Assembly: GCF_019247635.1 (NCBI RefSeq)
Contig: NZ_JAFBAR010000107.1
Span: 24,030 to 88,029 of the forward strand
Length of the DNA stretch: 64,000 nucleotides
DNA from: Mycobacterium sp.
GTDB lineage: Bacteria; Actinomycetota; Actinomycetes; Mycobacteriales; Mycobacteriaceae
Direction: 5' to 3'
Made by a program: the position numbers and the translations under genes. Under the pieces are notes generated by a model. The model was not told where the DNA came from. It worked only from the letters and a program-made list of their open reading frames with translations, and did not search any database. Below are positions 8,503-16,842 of the stretch, one piece after another. Each line of letters starts with the position of its first letter. The first letter of the stretch is position 1.

Positions 8503-9597
8503 CTAGTACACGCCTTCGATGACGGCCTCACCCTCAAAGGTTTGCACCGGCCGCACCGCACTGACCGAATCGCTGAGTTCTCCCGCAGGCCCGGGCATCC
8601 GGATGGCCCGGTCGCGTTCCAGATTGTTGGGGATGAACATGCCCTTGCTGATGTGGTTCATCACCAACTGGCCGAGCTCTCCGTACGGCACCTGCTCACC
8701 GGTATCCGGATCGACTACCCAGAACACGACATACGGTGTGCGCGGATCGAAGACGAACGAGTCCTCGACCGTCCGGGTGACCGCCTGAGAAAGAACCATG
8801 GTGCTGCCGAAGGCCATGGTGATCGTCGTGGCCGGGAAAATCTCGCGCAACAGGTCGAGGGTGTCGGCGTCCATATGCGCGCCACTGAGCAACAGGTAGC
8901 GGACCTTGCTGTTCACCAGGTCCACGAGGTCGTCATTGCGAGCGATCGCCTCCAGCAGCGGCGGGGTGGTGTGCAAGTTCGCGACGTCCTGTGTCCGCAG
9001 CACGTAGACGGCCTGCTCGAGGACGTGGTCGAGGTAGCACGCGACTTCCGTGGCGGCACCGCGGGCGGCGAGTTTTTTGACCCAGCGGGGGTCGATGTCA
9101 ATCGAATGGAACGCCGACCCGAGCCGTTCGGAGACCAAGCGTGAAAAGTAGCCGACGCCGTGCGGCCCGCTCGGCATGAGACACAGGAAACCCCGGCCCC
9201 CCACAAAGCCGCCCGACGTGAAGTCCTCGGTCTGCCACTGGACGACCTGTGCAATCCAATCCGGCATCTGCACAGTCCGTTTCGGGTCGCCGGTGGTGCC
9301 GCCGGATTCGAATATCTGCGGCACCGGCGGTGGGGTTCCATATCCGCGGGGGATGAGGTCGTCGACCGGCGCGTTGCGTAGCTCGTTGACCAGATTGGGA
9401 AACAGGCGCAGATCCGTGCAGGTCTTGACCTCGGTCAGCGGGTCGAAGTCGAGCGTCGCGGCGGCGCGCAACCAGAACGGTGATCCGGTGTCCGCACCGA
9501 AGTGCCAGGCGATCGCGGCACGCAGGTAGGCGTCCGCGTCGTCAACGGGCGCCGTCCTCGGGACCTCCAGCAGCGAAAAGTCCGCCTCCACACCCAC
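8503..9597 (-). CDS. AMP-dependent acyl/aryl ligase, LuxE- or phenylacetate-CoA-ligase-like
   Basis: About 364 residues. The adenylation motif ESGGTTGDPKRTV lies near residues 97-109, and a later FGSTMV matches the A5 position of acyl-adenylating enzymes. The short length and poor C-terminal lid resemble LuxE acyl-protein synthetases and PaaK-like ligases rather than FadD proteins. It probably activates a carboxylate for the reductase encoded two bases downstream. The ORF track starts at 9762, inside the divergent decarboxylase gene, so an internal start is needed. GTG at 9597 has an AGGATC sequence just upstream; GTG at 9591 is an alternative. It is the first gene of the minus-strand run. 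Confidence 0.7.
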   Translation of the reverse strand: MGVEADFSLLEVPRTAPVDDADAYLRAAIAWHFGADTGSPFWLRAAATLDFDPLTEVKTCTDLRLFPNLVNELRNAPVDDLIPRGYGTPPPVPQIFESGGTTGDPKRTVQMPDWIAQVVQWQTEDFTSGGFVGGRGFLCLMPSGPHGVGYFSRLVSERLGSAFHSIDIDPRWVKKLAARGAATEVACYLDHVLEQAVYVLRTQDVANLHTTPPLLEAIARNDDLVDLVNSKVRYLLLSGAHMDADTLDLLREIFPATTITMAFGSTMVLSQAVTRTVEDSFVFDPRTPYVVFWVVDPDTGEQVPYGELGQLVMNHISKGMFIPNNLERDRAIRMPGPAGELSDSVSAVRPVQTFEGEAVIEGVY

Positions 9598-9727
9598 GAT
9601 CCTGTCGTACGACGGACCCGTTGAACAATCGGCTTCAGTGAGAAGCCTTCCCGGGTTTGCGCGTTGTTCTTCGGTTACCGTCGAATTTGACGTAGTTGGC
9701 ACGCCCGACCCGCAATGAGGAAGGCCC

Positions 9728-10702
9728 ATGCGGTACATCGCCTTGGAGGAAGCGTTTTCCATTCCCGCGTTAGCCGGGCTGACGTCGGCGCATCAAAGCC
9801 TGATGCAATTGGTCAAGCCCGAATGTGCGCAGCGGTACGAAACTCGACTCGCCGATTTCGCGGGCGAGCGGCTGGCCGAGATGGATGACGCCGGCATCGA
9901 CGTCCAGGTGTTGTCCCTCACGTCCCCGGGTGTGCAGGTCGACGTCGGCGCCGAGCAGGCTCGTGACAGCGCGCGGTTCGCCAATGACTACCTCGCGGAT
10001 GTCATCGGTCAACATCCCGGTCGCTTCCGCGGGTTTGCCGCCTTGCCCATGCAGGACCCGGCCGAGGCAGCTGCCGAGCTGGAGCGCGCCGTGACCCAGC
10101 ACGGGTTTTGCGGTGCTCTGGTGAACGACTGCCTGAGCGGACCGGGCGGTCGCTACCTGGACGCGCCCGAATACGACGAGGTGTGGTCGGCGGTGGAATC
10201 CCTTGCCGTGCCGCTGTATTTGCATCCCGGAGCACCGCCGGCCGACCGGTGGCGAGTCCTCGACGGCCGTCCGGAGCTGTACGGAGCGACGTGGAGCTGG
10301 GCCGCCGAAGTCAGCGGCCATGCGCTGCGGGTGCTGTTCGCCGGGGTGTTCGACCGGCATCCCAGCGCGACGATGATCCTGGGCCACATGGGCGAGTTTC
10401 TGCCGTTTCAGCGCAGCCGCATCGACTCCAGGTACTCGACGCTCGCGACGCCCACGTCCCTTGCGCGCGCACCCTCGGCCTATCTCGGCACCAACATCGT
10501 CTTCACCAACAGCGGGGTGTTCTCACCGGCGGTCATGCTCGGCGCGGTGCTGGAAGTCGGCGCCGACGCGCTGATGTTCTCCGTCGACTACCCCTACGAG
10601 TCCTCGCGGGAGGCGGTCGACGGATTCGAGCGGACGACGCTCAGTGCCACCGATCGGAACAAGATCGCCCACGGGAACGCCGAACGGCTGCTGCGGATTT
10701 AG
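9728..10702 (+). CDS. Metal-dependent decarboxylase/amidohydrolase of the ACMSD family
   Basis: 324 residues forming a TIM-barrel amidohydrolase-2 protein. Likely metal ligands are Glu8 (IALEEAF), His166 (YLHPG), His220 (GHMGE) and Asp287 (SVDYPYES). Their spacing matches 2,3-dihydroxybenzoate and gamma-resorcylate decarboxylases, where the usual HxH pair is replaced by EEAF. It may therefore decarboxylate a hydroxybenzoate-like acid, although hydrolase activity on another substrate is possible. The gene is divergent from the ligase/reductase run across a gap of about 130 bases, which suggests shared control. A hairpin of a family repeated in this window follows the stop codon. Confidence 0.85.
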   Translation: MRYIALEEAFSIPALAGLTSAHQSLMQLVKPECAQRYETRLADFAGERLAEMDDAGIDVQVLSLTSPGVQVDVGAEQARDSARFANDYLADVIGQHPGRFRGFAALPMQDPAEAAAELERAVTQHGFCGALVNDCLSGPGGRYLDAPEYDEVWSAVESLAVPLYLHPGAPPADRWRVLDGRPELYGATWSWAAEVSGHALRVLFAGVFDRHPSATMILGHMGEFLPFQRSRIDSRYSTLATPTSLARAPSAYLGTNIVFTNSGVFSPAVMLGAVLEVGADALMFSVDYPYESSREAVDGFERTTLSATDRNKIAHGNAERLLRI

Positions 10703-10708
10703 TGGCCG

Positions 10709-10767
10709 TTGACTCTGCGCTGACGGCGTGGCCCACTCGAACAATCTCACCCAGAGCGCAGAATCAA
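10709..10767. repeat. Intergenic hairpin, family member A (terminator-like)
   Basis: The arms TTGACTCTGCGCT (10709-10721) and its near-complement (10755-10767) form a 13-base stem with one mismatch. The 33-base loop contains CCACTCGAACAATCTC. The element starts seven bases after the decarboxylase stop. Closely related sequences occur at 33426-33488 and 36391-36451, each at the 3' end of an unrelated gene. This suggests a dispersed 3'-end hairpin that terminates transcription or protects messages. Confidence 0.7.
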
Positions 10768-10812
10768 ATCGTTGGCCAGCCCGCTGTCAGACCCCTGGTC
10801 TAGCCTGGATCC

Positions 10813-12180
10813 GTGGTGCTGGCTCCGCGGACCCGATACGCCAGTTGCGGCGAGACCGACATCGCCTATCAAGTGTTTGGCGATGGCCCGACCGACCTCG
10901 TCCTGCTGCCCGGGCCGTCAATCCCCATCGACACCATCGACGCCGAGCCCTCGATGTACCGGTTCCACCGACGGCTGGCGTCCTTCGCCCGAGTGATCCG
11001 GCTCGACCAGCGCGGGATGGGCCTGTCGTCGCGCGTTTCCTCAGCCGACATGCTCGGCCCGAAGTTGTGGGCTAAAGACGTCATCGCGGTCATGAATGCG
11101 ATCGACTGTGAGCGGGCGACCATTGTGGCCCCGGGATTCACCTCGATGACCGGGATGGTTCTCGCCGCTGACTACCCCGAGCGCGTGAGCAGCCTGGTCA
11201 TTATCAACGGCGCGGCCCGCACACTGTATGCCCCGGACTACCCGATGGGCGCCACGGTCGAGACCACCGACCCCTTTACCACGGTCGCCATCGACCCCGA
11301 CGCTGTCGACCAGGGCTTCGACATGCTCGGCATCATTGCTCCCAGCGTCGCCCATGACGCCGCGTTCCGCGCCTGGTGGGACATGGCCGGCAACCGCGCC
11401 GCCTCGCCGAGCATGGCCGTCGCGATGATCAAGACCATCCGGCAAGCCGACGTGCGCGACAGCCTGCCGCGCATCACCGCGCCGACGCTGATCCTGCATC
11501 GCGTCGACTCGGGCTTCACGCCGGTCGCGCACGGTCATTATCTCGGTGAGCACATCGCCGGATCGCGCTACGTCGAACTCCCGGGCCGCGACACGCTGTA
11601 CTGGGTCGGCAACACCGCGCCGATGATCGACGAGATCGAAGAGTTCATCACCGGGATGCGCGGCGGTTCGGACACCGAGCGCCTGCTCACCACGATCGTG
11701 TTCACCGACATCGTCGGCTCGACCGAGCGGGCCGCCCTGCTGGGCGACGGGCGGTGGCGTGACCTGCTGGACAACCATGACACGGTCGTGCGCCACGAAC
11801 TGCAGCGATTCGGGGGACGCGAGGTCAACACCGCCGGCGACGGGTTTGTCGCGACGTTCAGCAGCCCCAGTGCCGCGCTGGCCTGCGCTGACGAAATCGT
11901 CGACGCGGTAAGGGTGCTCGGCATCGAAGTCCGGGTCGGTATTCACGCGGGCGAGGTGGAGGTGCGCGGCGCTGACGTCGCGGGCATGGCCGTCCACATC
12001 GGAGCGCGGGTGGCCGCGCAGGCGGGCGCGGGCGAGGTGCTGGTGTCTTCGACCGTGCGCGACATCGTCACCGGATCGTGGCATCGGTTCGCCGAGCATG
12101 GCGAAACCGCACTCAAGGGCGTGCCCGGCCGCTGGCGGCTCTACGCGCTGGTCCCAGAGCGTGCGCCCGTCCGACGGTAA
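10813..12180 (+). CDS. Alpha/beta-hydrolase fold fused to class III adenylate cyclase (LipJ-like)
   Basis: Residues 1-280 form an alpha/beta-hydrolase-like domain and residues 290-455 a class III nucleotide cyclase domain, the architecture of M. tuberculosis LipJ (Rv1900c). The cyclase keeps the metal-binding aspartates in FTDIVGST (Asp299) and NTAGDGF (Asp343), so cAMP synthesis is plausible. The hydrolase part looks degenerate. The nucleophile elbow reads APGFTSMTG rather than GxSxG, and the usual Asp-His near LPGxDHLxW reads LPGRDTLYW. The first domain may therefore sense rather than hydrolyse a ligand. The GTG at 10813 is the start (GTG GTG CTG); a short palindromic terminator follows the stop. 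Confidence 0.86.
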   Translation: MVLAPRTRYASCGETDIAYQVFGDGPTDLVLLPGPSIPIDTIDAEPSMYRFHRRLASFARVIRLDQRGMGLSSRVSSADMLGPKLWAKDVIAVMNAIDCERATIVAPGFTSMTGMVLAADYPERVSSLVIINGAARTLYAPDYPMGATVETTDPFTTVAIDPDAVDQGFDMLGIIAPSVAHDAAFRAWWDMAGNRAASPSMAVAMIKTIRQADVRDSLPRITAPTLILHRVDSGFTPVAHGHYLGEHIAGSRYVELPGRDTLYWVGNTAPMIDEIEEFITGMRGGSDTERLLTTIVFTDIVGSTERAALLGDGRWRDLLDNHDTVVRHELQRFGGREVNTAGDGFVATFSSPSAALACADEIVDAVRVLGIEVRVGIHAGEVEVRGADVAGMAVHIGARVAAQAGAGEVLVSSTVRDIVTGSWHRFAEHGETALKGVPGRWRLYALVPERAPVRR

Positions 12181-12183
12181 CCA

Positions 12184-12200
12184 GCCCCGTTGAACGGGGC
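12184..12200 (+). terminator. Short perfect hairpin after the cyclase gene
   Basis: GCCCCGTT and AACGGGGC form an 8-base perfect stem with a single-base centre, beginning four bases after the cyclase stop codon. There is no U-tract, as is usual in mycobacteria. Confidence 0.5.
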
Positions 12201-12284
12201 GTACGCTGCCAGCAGGGGGCGGTTCGCTTTTCGCGCATCGAAGATAATCGCCTGCACAGCTTGGTAATTGAGCGAAGGAAACCC

Positions 12285-13028
12285 ATGACCGAAGCGAACG
12301 CCGCGTTGCCTTTGGCGCTGCAACGAGCGCTGCACCTGCTCGCGGACCCGCCGGCGAAACCTGACGTCAGCAAGGGCTATCTCGATCTGTTAGGCGATGG
12401 ACCCGCCGACGACGCCGTGCCGAAAAACACCGGTCCGATCCAGGCGGCGTGGGCGTCGCCGATCGGCTCGATGCTCTACGACACCGCCCAAACCATCGCA
12501 CGCAGGCTGTTGGCCGCATGGCAACAACCCACCGACTGGTTGAACATCCCATCCGGGGGAATCGCGCTCGACGTCGGCTCCGGACCGGGCAACGTCACCG
12601 CGTCGCTGGCGCGTGCCGCGGGCCCGGATGGACTTGCTCTGGGGGTGGACATCTCACTGCCGATGTTGGCCCGCGCGGTGCGCGCTCAGGCCGGGCCGCA
12701 GGTGGCCTTCCTGCGGGCCGATGCTCAACGACTCCCGTTGCGGGACAACACCGTTGATGCGGTGACCTCGCTAGCCGTGCTGCAGCTGGTCCCGGACCCC
12801 GCCGCCGCGCTGGCCGAGATGGGTCGGGTGCTGCGGCCGGGCGGCCGGCTGGCCGTGATGGTCCCGTCGGTCGGGGCCGCGGCCCGGTTGTGGCAGAAAT
12901 TGCCGAACGTGGGGGCTCACGTCTTCACCGAGGACGAGATCGCCGACATCCTGGAAGACAACGGTTTTGCCAGCGTGCGTACCAAGAACCTGGGCACTAT
13001 CCAGTGGATCCGCGCCAAGCGCGGCTAG
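12285..13028 (+). CDS. SAM-dependent methyltransferase
   Basis: 247 residues. Motif I is LDVGSGPGNVT near residue 91, followed by GVDISLPML and by the post-motif LRPGGRLAV, all typical of class I methyltransferases of the UbiE/type 11 group. The acceptor is unknown. The ATG at 12285 is preceded by GAAGGA at a normal distance, so it is preferred over the ORF-track start at 12078, which lies inside the cyclase gene. It is convergent with the following SDR gene, with 28 bases between the stops. Confidence 0.83.
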   Translation: MTEANAALPLALQRALHLLADPPAKPDVSKGYLDLLGDGPADDAVPKNTGPIQAAWASPIGSMLYDTAQTIARRLLAAWQQPTDWLNIPSGGIALDVGSGPGNVTASLARAAGPDGLALGVDISLPMLARAVRAQAGPQVAFLRADAQRLPLRDNTVDAVTSLAVLQLVPDPAAALAEMGRVLRPGGRLAVMVPSVGAAARLWQKLPNVGAHVFTEDEIADILEDNGFASVRTKNLGTIQWIRAKRG

Positions 13029-13056
13029 CCCGGCAAAGGTACTTGGCGGAGCACCC

Positions 13057-13863
13057 CTACCCGCGCTTCATAGCAGGGTGATTGCGGCTCAGCAGCGGCA
13101 ACATCAGCTCGGGCGGCGCGACCCGGAAGAACGCCGAAGCGACCCGGTTGACCCGCCCGGGTACTACGACCGCCTTACCGGCGGCCAGACCGTCGATCCC
13201 GGCCTGCGCCACCTGATCCGCGGGAAGCCACATGACCCGCGGCAACGCCGCGTCGGCCTCCTCTTTGGTGAACCCGGCAGCGTCGCTGAAGCCGGTGTCC
13301 ACCGGACCCGGGCACAGCGCCGTCACGCTGACCCCGGTGCCACGAAGTTCCCCGCGCAGGCTGTGGGTGTAGGACAACACGAACGCCTTGGCGGCACCGT
13401 ACGCCGCTTGACCCGGCAGCGGGCCGAACGCGGCGATCGAGGCCACGTTGAGCACCGCGCCCCGATGGCGGTCGACCATCCCCGGCAGGAACCTGCTACA
13501 CAGGTCGACAACGGCGGCCACATCAACCTCGACGAGGTTGAGTTCTTGCTCTGGAACCGATTTCGCGACGAGCCCAAGCGTGGAAAGGCCGGCGTTGTTG
13601 ATCAGGATGTCCGGGGTCAGGCCGAGCTCGGCGATGCGATCGAGCAGGCCCGCCCGGGCGGTGCGGTCGGACAGGTCGGCGGGTAACGGATGAGCCTGGG
13701 CTCCCAGCCGTCCGGCGATCTCGTCGAGGCGGTCGGCGCTGCGGGCCACTAGGACAACCTGGTAGCCGCGCCGGGCAAGGATCTGCGCGAATTCTTCGCC
13801 GATGCCGGACGAGGCACCGGTGACGACGGCAGCTCGGTCGTTCGCGGGAGAGGGAAGGGGCAT
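13057..13863 (-). CDS. Short-chain dehydrogenase/reductase (ketoacyl-reductase type)
   Basis: 268 residues with TGASSGIG cofactor motif, NNAG, catalytic Ser in NVASIA and YGAAKAF for Tyr/Lys. The C-terminal part (VVPGRVNRVASAFFRVAPPELMLPLLSR) is the extension seen in the mycobacterial group that contains Rv1544 and the mycolate reductase CmrA (Rv2509). It closely matches that group in length, so a long-chain keto-lipid substrate is possible but unproven. It starts 12 bases after the upstream SRPBCC gene and is probably co-transcribed with it. Confidence 0.83.
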   Translation of the reverse strand: MPLPSPANDRAAVVTGASSGIGEEFAQILARRGYQVVLVARSADRLDEIAGRLGAQAHPLPADLSDRTARAGLLDRIAELGLTPDILINNAGLSTLGLVAKSVPEQELNLVEVDVAAVVDLCSRFLPGMVDRHRGAVLNVASIAAFGPLPGQAAYGAAKAFVLSYTHSLRGELRGTGVSVTALCPGPVDTGFSDAAGFTKEEADAALPRVMWLPADQVAQAGIDGLAAGKAVVVPGRVNRVASAFFRVAPPELMLPLLSRNHPAMKRG

Positions 13864-13875
13864 GAGTTGACCGTA

Positions 13876-14349
13876 CTAGCCCTGGCTGTCCGCCTCGGAC
13901 GCCTGTGCTAGCCCGGCCAGCCGATCCATCGAGGCGCGCAGCATCTCGGCCGTCGTCGCGCGAGCCCGAGCCAACCGGGTGGAGTCGGTCAGCGCGGTCC
14001 AGTCGTAGGTGTGGGTCACCGTGGTCAGTGTGGGGTTCACCGGCGAGAGCTCCCAGCGCCACAGATGGCCGGGCGGCTGTTTCCGGGGTTCGGCTGGGCG
14101 CCAGGCAATTTTGCTGCCTTCGATGAACTCCACCACGTGGTTCTCCCGCACATCGCCGTTGGTCAACGTCGTTTTGAAAATGTCGCCGACCCCCCGCACG
14201 CGCTGCCCCGGGGCGGCGGAGGCGAGGTTGCCGTTGCCGTCCCAGCTGGGTTGCCGGGACGGGTCGGCGATCAGTTCGAAAATTCTGTCCGCACGCGCCG
14301 AGATCACGCGGGTGGCGCTCACGATGCGGTCGGGTTCCGTGTCAGCCAT
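13876..14349 (-). CDS. SRPBCC (START-like) family protein
   Basis: About 157 residues. It begins with the usual polyketide-cyclase/SRPBCC opening (ISARADRIFELIADPSRQPSWDG) and continues with alternating beta strands ending in a long C-terminal helix. Such proteins form a hydrophobic cavity that binds lipids or aromatic compounds; no catalytic role can be read. The ATG at 14349 (MADTEPDR) is preferred over the TTG at 14361. It lies immediately upstream of an SDR gene, and a paralogue of the same type is encoded at 30357-30830. Confidence 0.78.
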   Translation of the reverse strand: MADTEPDRIVSATRVISARADRIFELIADPSRQPSWDGNGNLASAAPGQRVRGVGDIFKTTLTNGDVRENHVVEFIEGSKIAWRPAEPRKQPPGHLWRWELSPVNPTLTTVTHTYDWTALTDSTRLARARATTAEMLRASMDRLAGLAQASEADSQG

Positions 14350-14456
14350 GTCCCAATCCAAACATGCCCATCTCGAGGGTGGGATCGTGGTGGGAGCTCA
14401 GCGGCAGGACCGCCAGGGGCCGGTCCAGACAGCGGTCCCTGAAACCTCCCAGCCCC

Positions 14457-15266
14457 TCAGGCGTCCGTCATGGCGGCGCGTTCCACGTCGAGAAGTTGCT
14501 CACCGTGCCGCTCCGCGTCGTACGCCTTACGGCCGCCGCGCAGGCCGAACAACCGTTTGGATATCAGCAGATAGACCACCGCGGCGATGTTGATACTGAA
14601 GGTCACCAAGCGGGTCATCGTGATGCCCTTGAGCAGGTCGTGGATCTCCAGCGGCAGAAATACCGACGTGGCGATGACGGCGAAATATTCGCCCCAGCGC
14701 TTCAGCAGCCACAGGCCGACGCCTTCGACCACCTCCAGCAGCGCATAGCCCGCGAGCATCAGAGTTATCAGGGTAAGCGTGGCCGGCTTGGTGGCCAGCG
14801 CCTTTTCCAGTTCGTGTATCGCGGTCATCTGGTCGACCTTGAAGCCGGCGGCGCGGAAGATCGGCAGGTCGCGGTCCAGGGTGGCCTGGATGGCCCCGCG
14901 CGCACCACGAAACTTCCACACCGCCCACGCGGCCAGTCCGATCACCACAGCCCGCACCAACCGTTCGGCACCGAGCGCTCGGACGATGATGGACTGGCGT
15001 AAAGCCTTGCCGCGCAAGATCATCGGCGCATCCTCGGCGGCGCCTCGACCGTGCGGGGCGCCCAGGGTGAATTCGCCGCAACGAAGGCAACGCCACACTT
15101 CACCTAGCCCGGTTTCGCCGCTCAACCGCCCGGCGAGCGCCTTGTCATCCGGCGCGTAGGTGACGTGTCCTCCGAGCGCGCAACTAACGAGCTCCCACCG
15201 GTTGATGCCGCGATTTTCGCGCTTGGCCACCTTGCGATCATTCAACGCGGGCAGCAAATCACGCAA
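14457..15266 (-). CDS. DUF2127 integral membrane protein with N-terminal cysteine pair
   Basis: About 269 residues. Four hydrophobic segments in the last two thirds, including GYALLEVVEGVGLWLLKRWGE, match the DUF2127 family, whose function is unknown. The N-terminal part carries WRCLRCGEF, a CxxC that may bind zinc or take part in redox chemistry. The listed start is a TTG; the GTG at 15230 (VAKRENRGIN) is an equally good alternative. It follows the MmgE/PrpD gene by 12 bases on the same strand, so the two are probably one operon. Confidence 0.72.
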   Translation of the reverse strand: MRDLLPALNDRKVAKRENRGINRWELVSCALGGHVTYAPDDKALAGRLSGETGLGEVWRCLRCGEFTLGAPHGRGAAEDAPMILRGKALRQSIIVRALGAERLVRAVVIGLAAWAVWKFRGARGAIQATLDRDLPIFRAAGFKVDQMTAIHELEKALATKPATLTLITLMLAGYALLEVVEGVGLWLLKRWGEYFAVIATSVFLPLEIHDLLKGITMTRLVTFSINIAAVVYLLISKRLFGLRGGRKAYDAERHGEQLLDVERAAMTDA

Positions 15267-15278
15267 GGCGACACGCGT

Positions 15279-16685
15279 TCACAGCCGCAGCCTGCCGCGT
15301 GGACGCTCGGCATCCGGTGACACGGCGCCGAGCAGCGCGGCGAGTTCAGCGACGGGGATCTCCTCGATGTGCTCGACCGCTGCGATGATGTCGTTACGCA
15401 GGTCGGTACCGCAAAACGGTTCGGCCAGCCAGTGGAACTTCTCCACGACGCGGTCCCATGACATCGGCCGGGTCGGCGATCCCTCGTAATCTGATTCCTC
15501 GCAGCTGAATTCACGCCCGTCGCGGGTGGCCACATGCACCCTAGCCGCGGTCCGGTGTGGATAGTCCGCCGTCAGAACTGCGTCCGGCTCGACTTCGACG
15601 CGGGCCAGCAGGTCCTGGACGTCGGCACCCCGAACCCGTTCAGTCTCAAGCTGTTCCGGTCCCACCGCACCGTCGAGCAACGCTACCGCGGTGAGGTATT
15701 TGAGGTTGTAGTCGGCCTGTTCCTTCGTCCACGGGCGGTCCTTGTTGCCGTAGGCTCCTCCGCCCGCAAAGTCGTAAGCGCCCTGGAAGACTTCGAGGGT
15801 CACCCGTTCGACGTCCTCGCCCCGCAGGCTATTGGTGCCACGGATTGCCAACACGGCGTCGATGATGACCTGCCCGTGGATCAGCGAACAATACTGCTTG
15901 AGGTAAGTATGTTCGACGGCGGCCAGTCGGCGGTCGAAGGTGTGCAAATCGATCGGCTGGTCGAAGAGCTGGGTCAGGCCATGCGGACCTTCGAACAACG
16001 ACTTAGGTCCGGTGATGCCGCGTCCGGCCAGCATAGTCGCGTACACCGCGCGCATCCCGGTGCTGGCGGGCGAGATGCCTTTCCAGGTGGACACCGGTTC
16101 GGCGTGCACGGTTGCGAGGGAGACGTTGTCGGTCGCGCAGACCGCAATGGCGTCAGCGGTCCGGTCGACACCCAGCCCCAGCAGCTTTGCGGAGCCGGCC
16201 GCAGCCGACATCGCCAGCTGCAGTGCGTGATTGAGTCCACGCGCCATCACCGGAACCTGGGCGCTGAACCGGCATTGGATCTCGTAGGCAACAGCGAGGG
16301 CCAGCAGGAAATCTGCTCCGCTGGCGTCGACGTGCTCCGCGACGGCGAGGATCGCACCGAAGTTGTCGGCGGGATGACACAGGCCGCCCACCGTCAGATA
16401 GGTGTCCAGCAGATCGGGGTATCGCACGAGCACCGCGTTGAAGAACGCCGCCTGGTCCACCGACACCCGCCCACCCCCGACGAGCGTAGCGGACGGTCGG
16501 CTGCTGAATTCCACTGTGTGCGAGCGGATCGCGGGAATCAGCTCACCGTCCAGCGCTCCCACCGCACAGGCGATGCTGTCAAGGACGTTGCGCTTCAGCA
16601 ACGCCCGCGGCCGCTCGGCGAGGTCCGCCTGCGTGGCATCGACCGTGAAGCGGGCAAGATGGTCCACAACATAGGTATCCGTCAT
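15279..16685 (-). CDS. MmgE/PrpD family protein (2-methylcitrate dehydratase-like)
   Basis: 468 residues with the all-helical MmgE/PrpD fold: RALLKRNVLDSIACAVGA near the N-terminus, then FFNAVLVRYPDLLDTYL, and the conserved GISPASTGMRAVYA and KQYCSLIHGQ segments. Family members dehydrate 2-methylcitrate or act on related acids such as cis-aconitate; the substrate here is not evident. No prpB or prpC lies nearby, so a role in the methylcitrate cycle is not supported by context. The ATG at 16685 has a GAAGG ribosome-binding site nine bases upstream. The ORF track extends the frame to 16955 into the divergent gene. Confidence 0.8.
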   Translation of the reverse strand: MTDTYVVDHLARFTVDATQADLAERPRALLKRNVLDSIACAVGALDGELIPAIRSHTVEFSSRPSATLVGGGRVSVDQAAFFNAVLVRYPDLLDTYLTVGGLCHPADNFGAILAVAEHVDASGADFLLALAVAYEIQCRFSAQVPVMARGLNHALQLAMSAAAGSAKLLGLGVDRTADAIAVCATDNVSLATVHAEPVSTWKGISPASTGMRAVYATMLAGRGITGPKSLFEGPHGLTQLFDQPIDLHTFDRRLAAVEHTYLKQYCSLIHGQVIIDAVLAIRGTNSLRGEDVERVTLEVFQGAYDFAGGGAYGNKDRPWTKEQADYNLKYLTAVALLDGAVGPEQLETERVRGADVQDLLARVEVEPDAVLTADYPHRTAARVHVATRDGREFSCEESDYEGSPTRPMSWDRVVEKFHWLAEPFCGTDLRNDIIAAVEHIEEIPVAELAALLGAVSPDAERPRGRLRL

Positions 16686-16842
16686 GACCTGTCGCCCTTC
16701 TGTACCTGTTTGCCTGTAGTCAAGCGGGGCCACCAGCGTGCGTCCAGGACCTGTCGCGCGCGAGTCCGCGGAGGGCACCCACCGCTCGGGATTGACTAAA
16801 TTGATCAGGCACCATGCCCGCAACAACGAAAGGGGCAGCACG

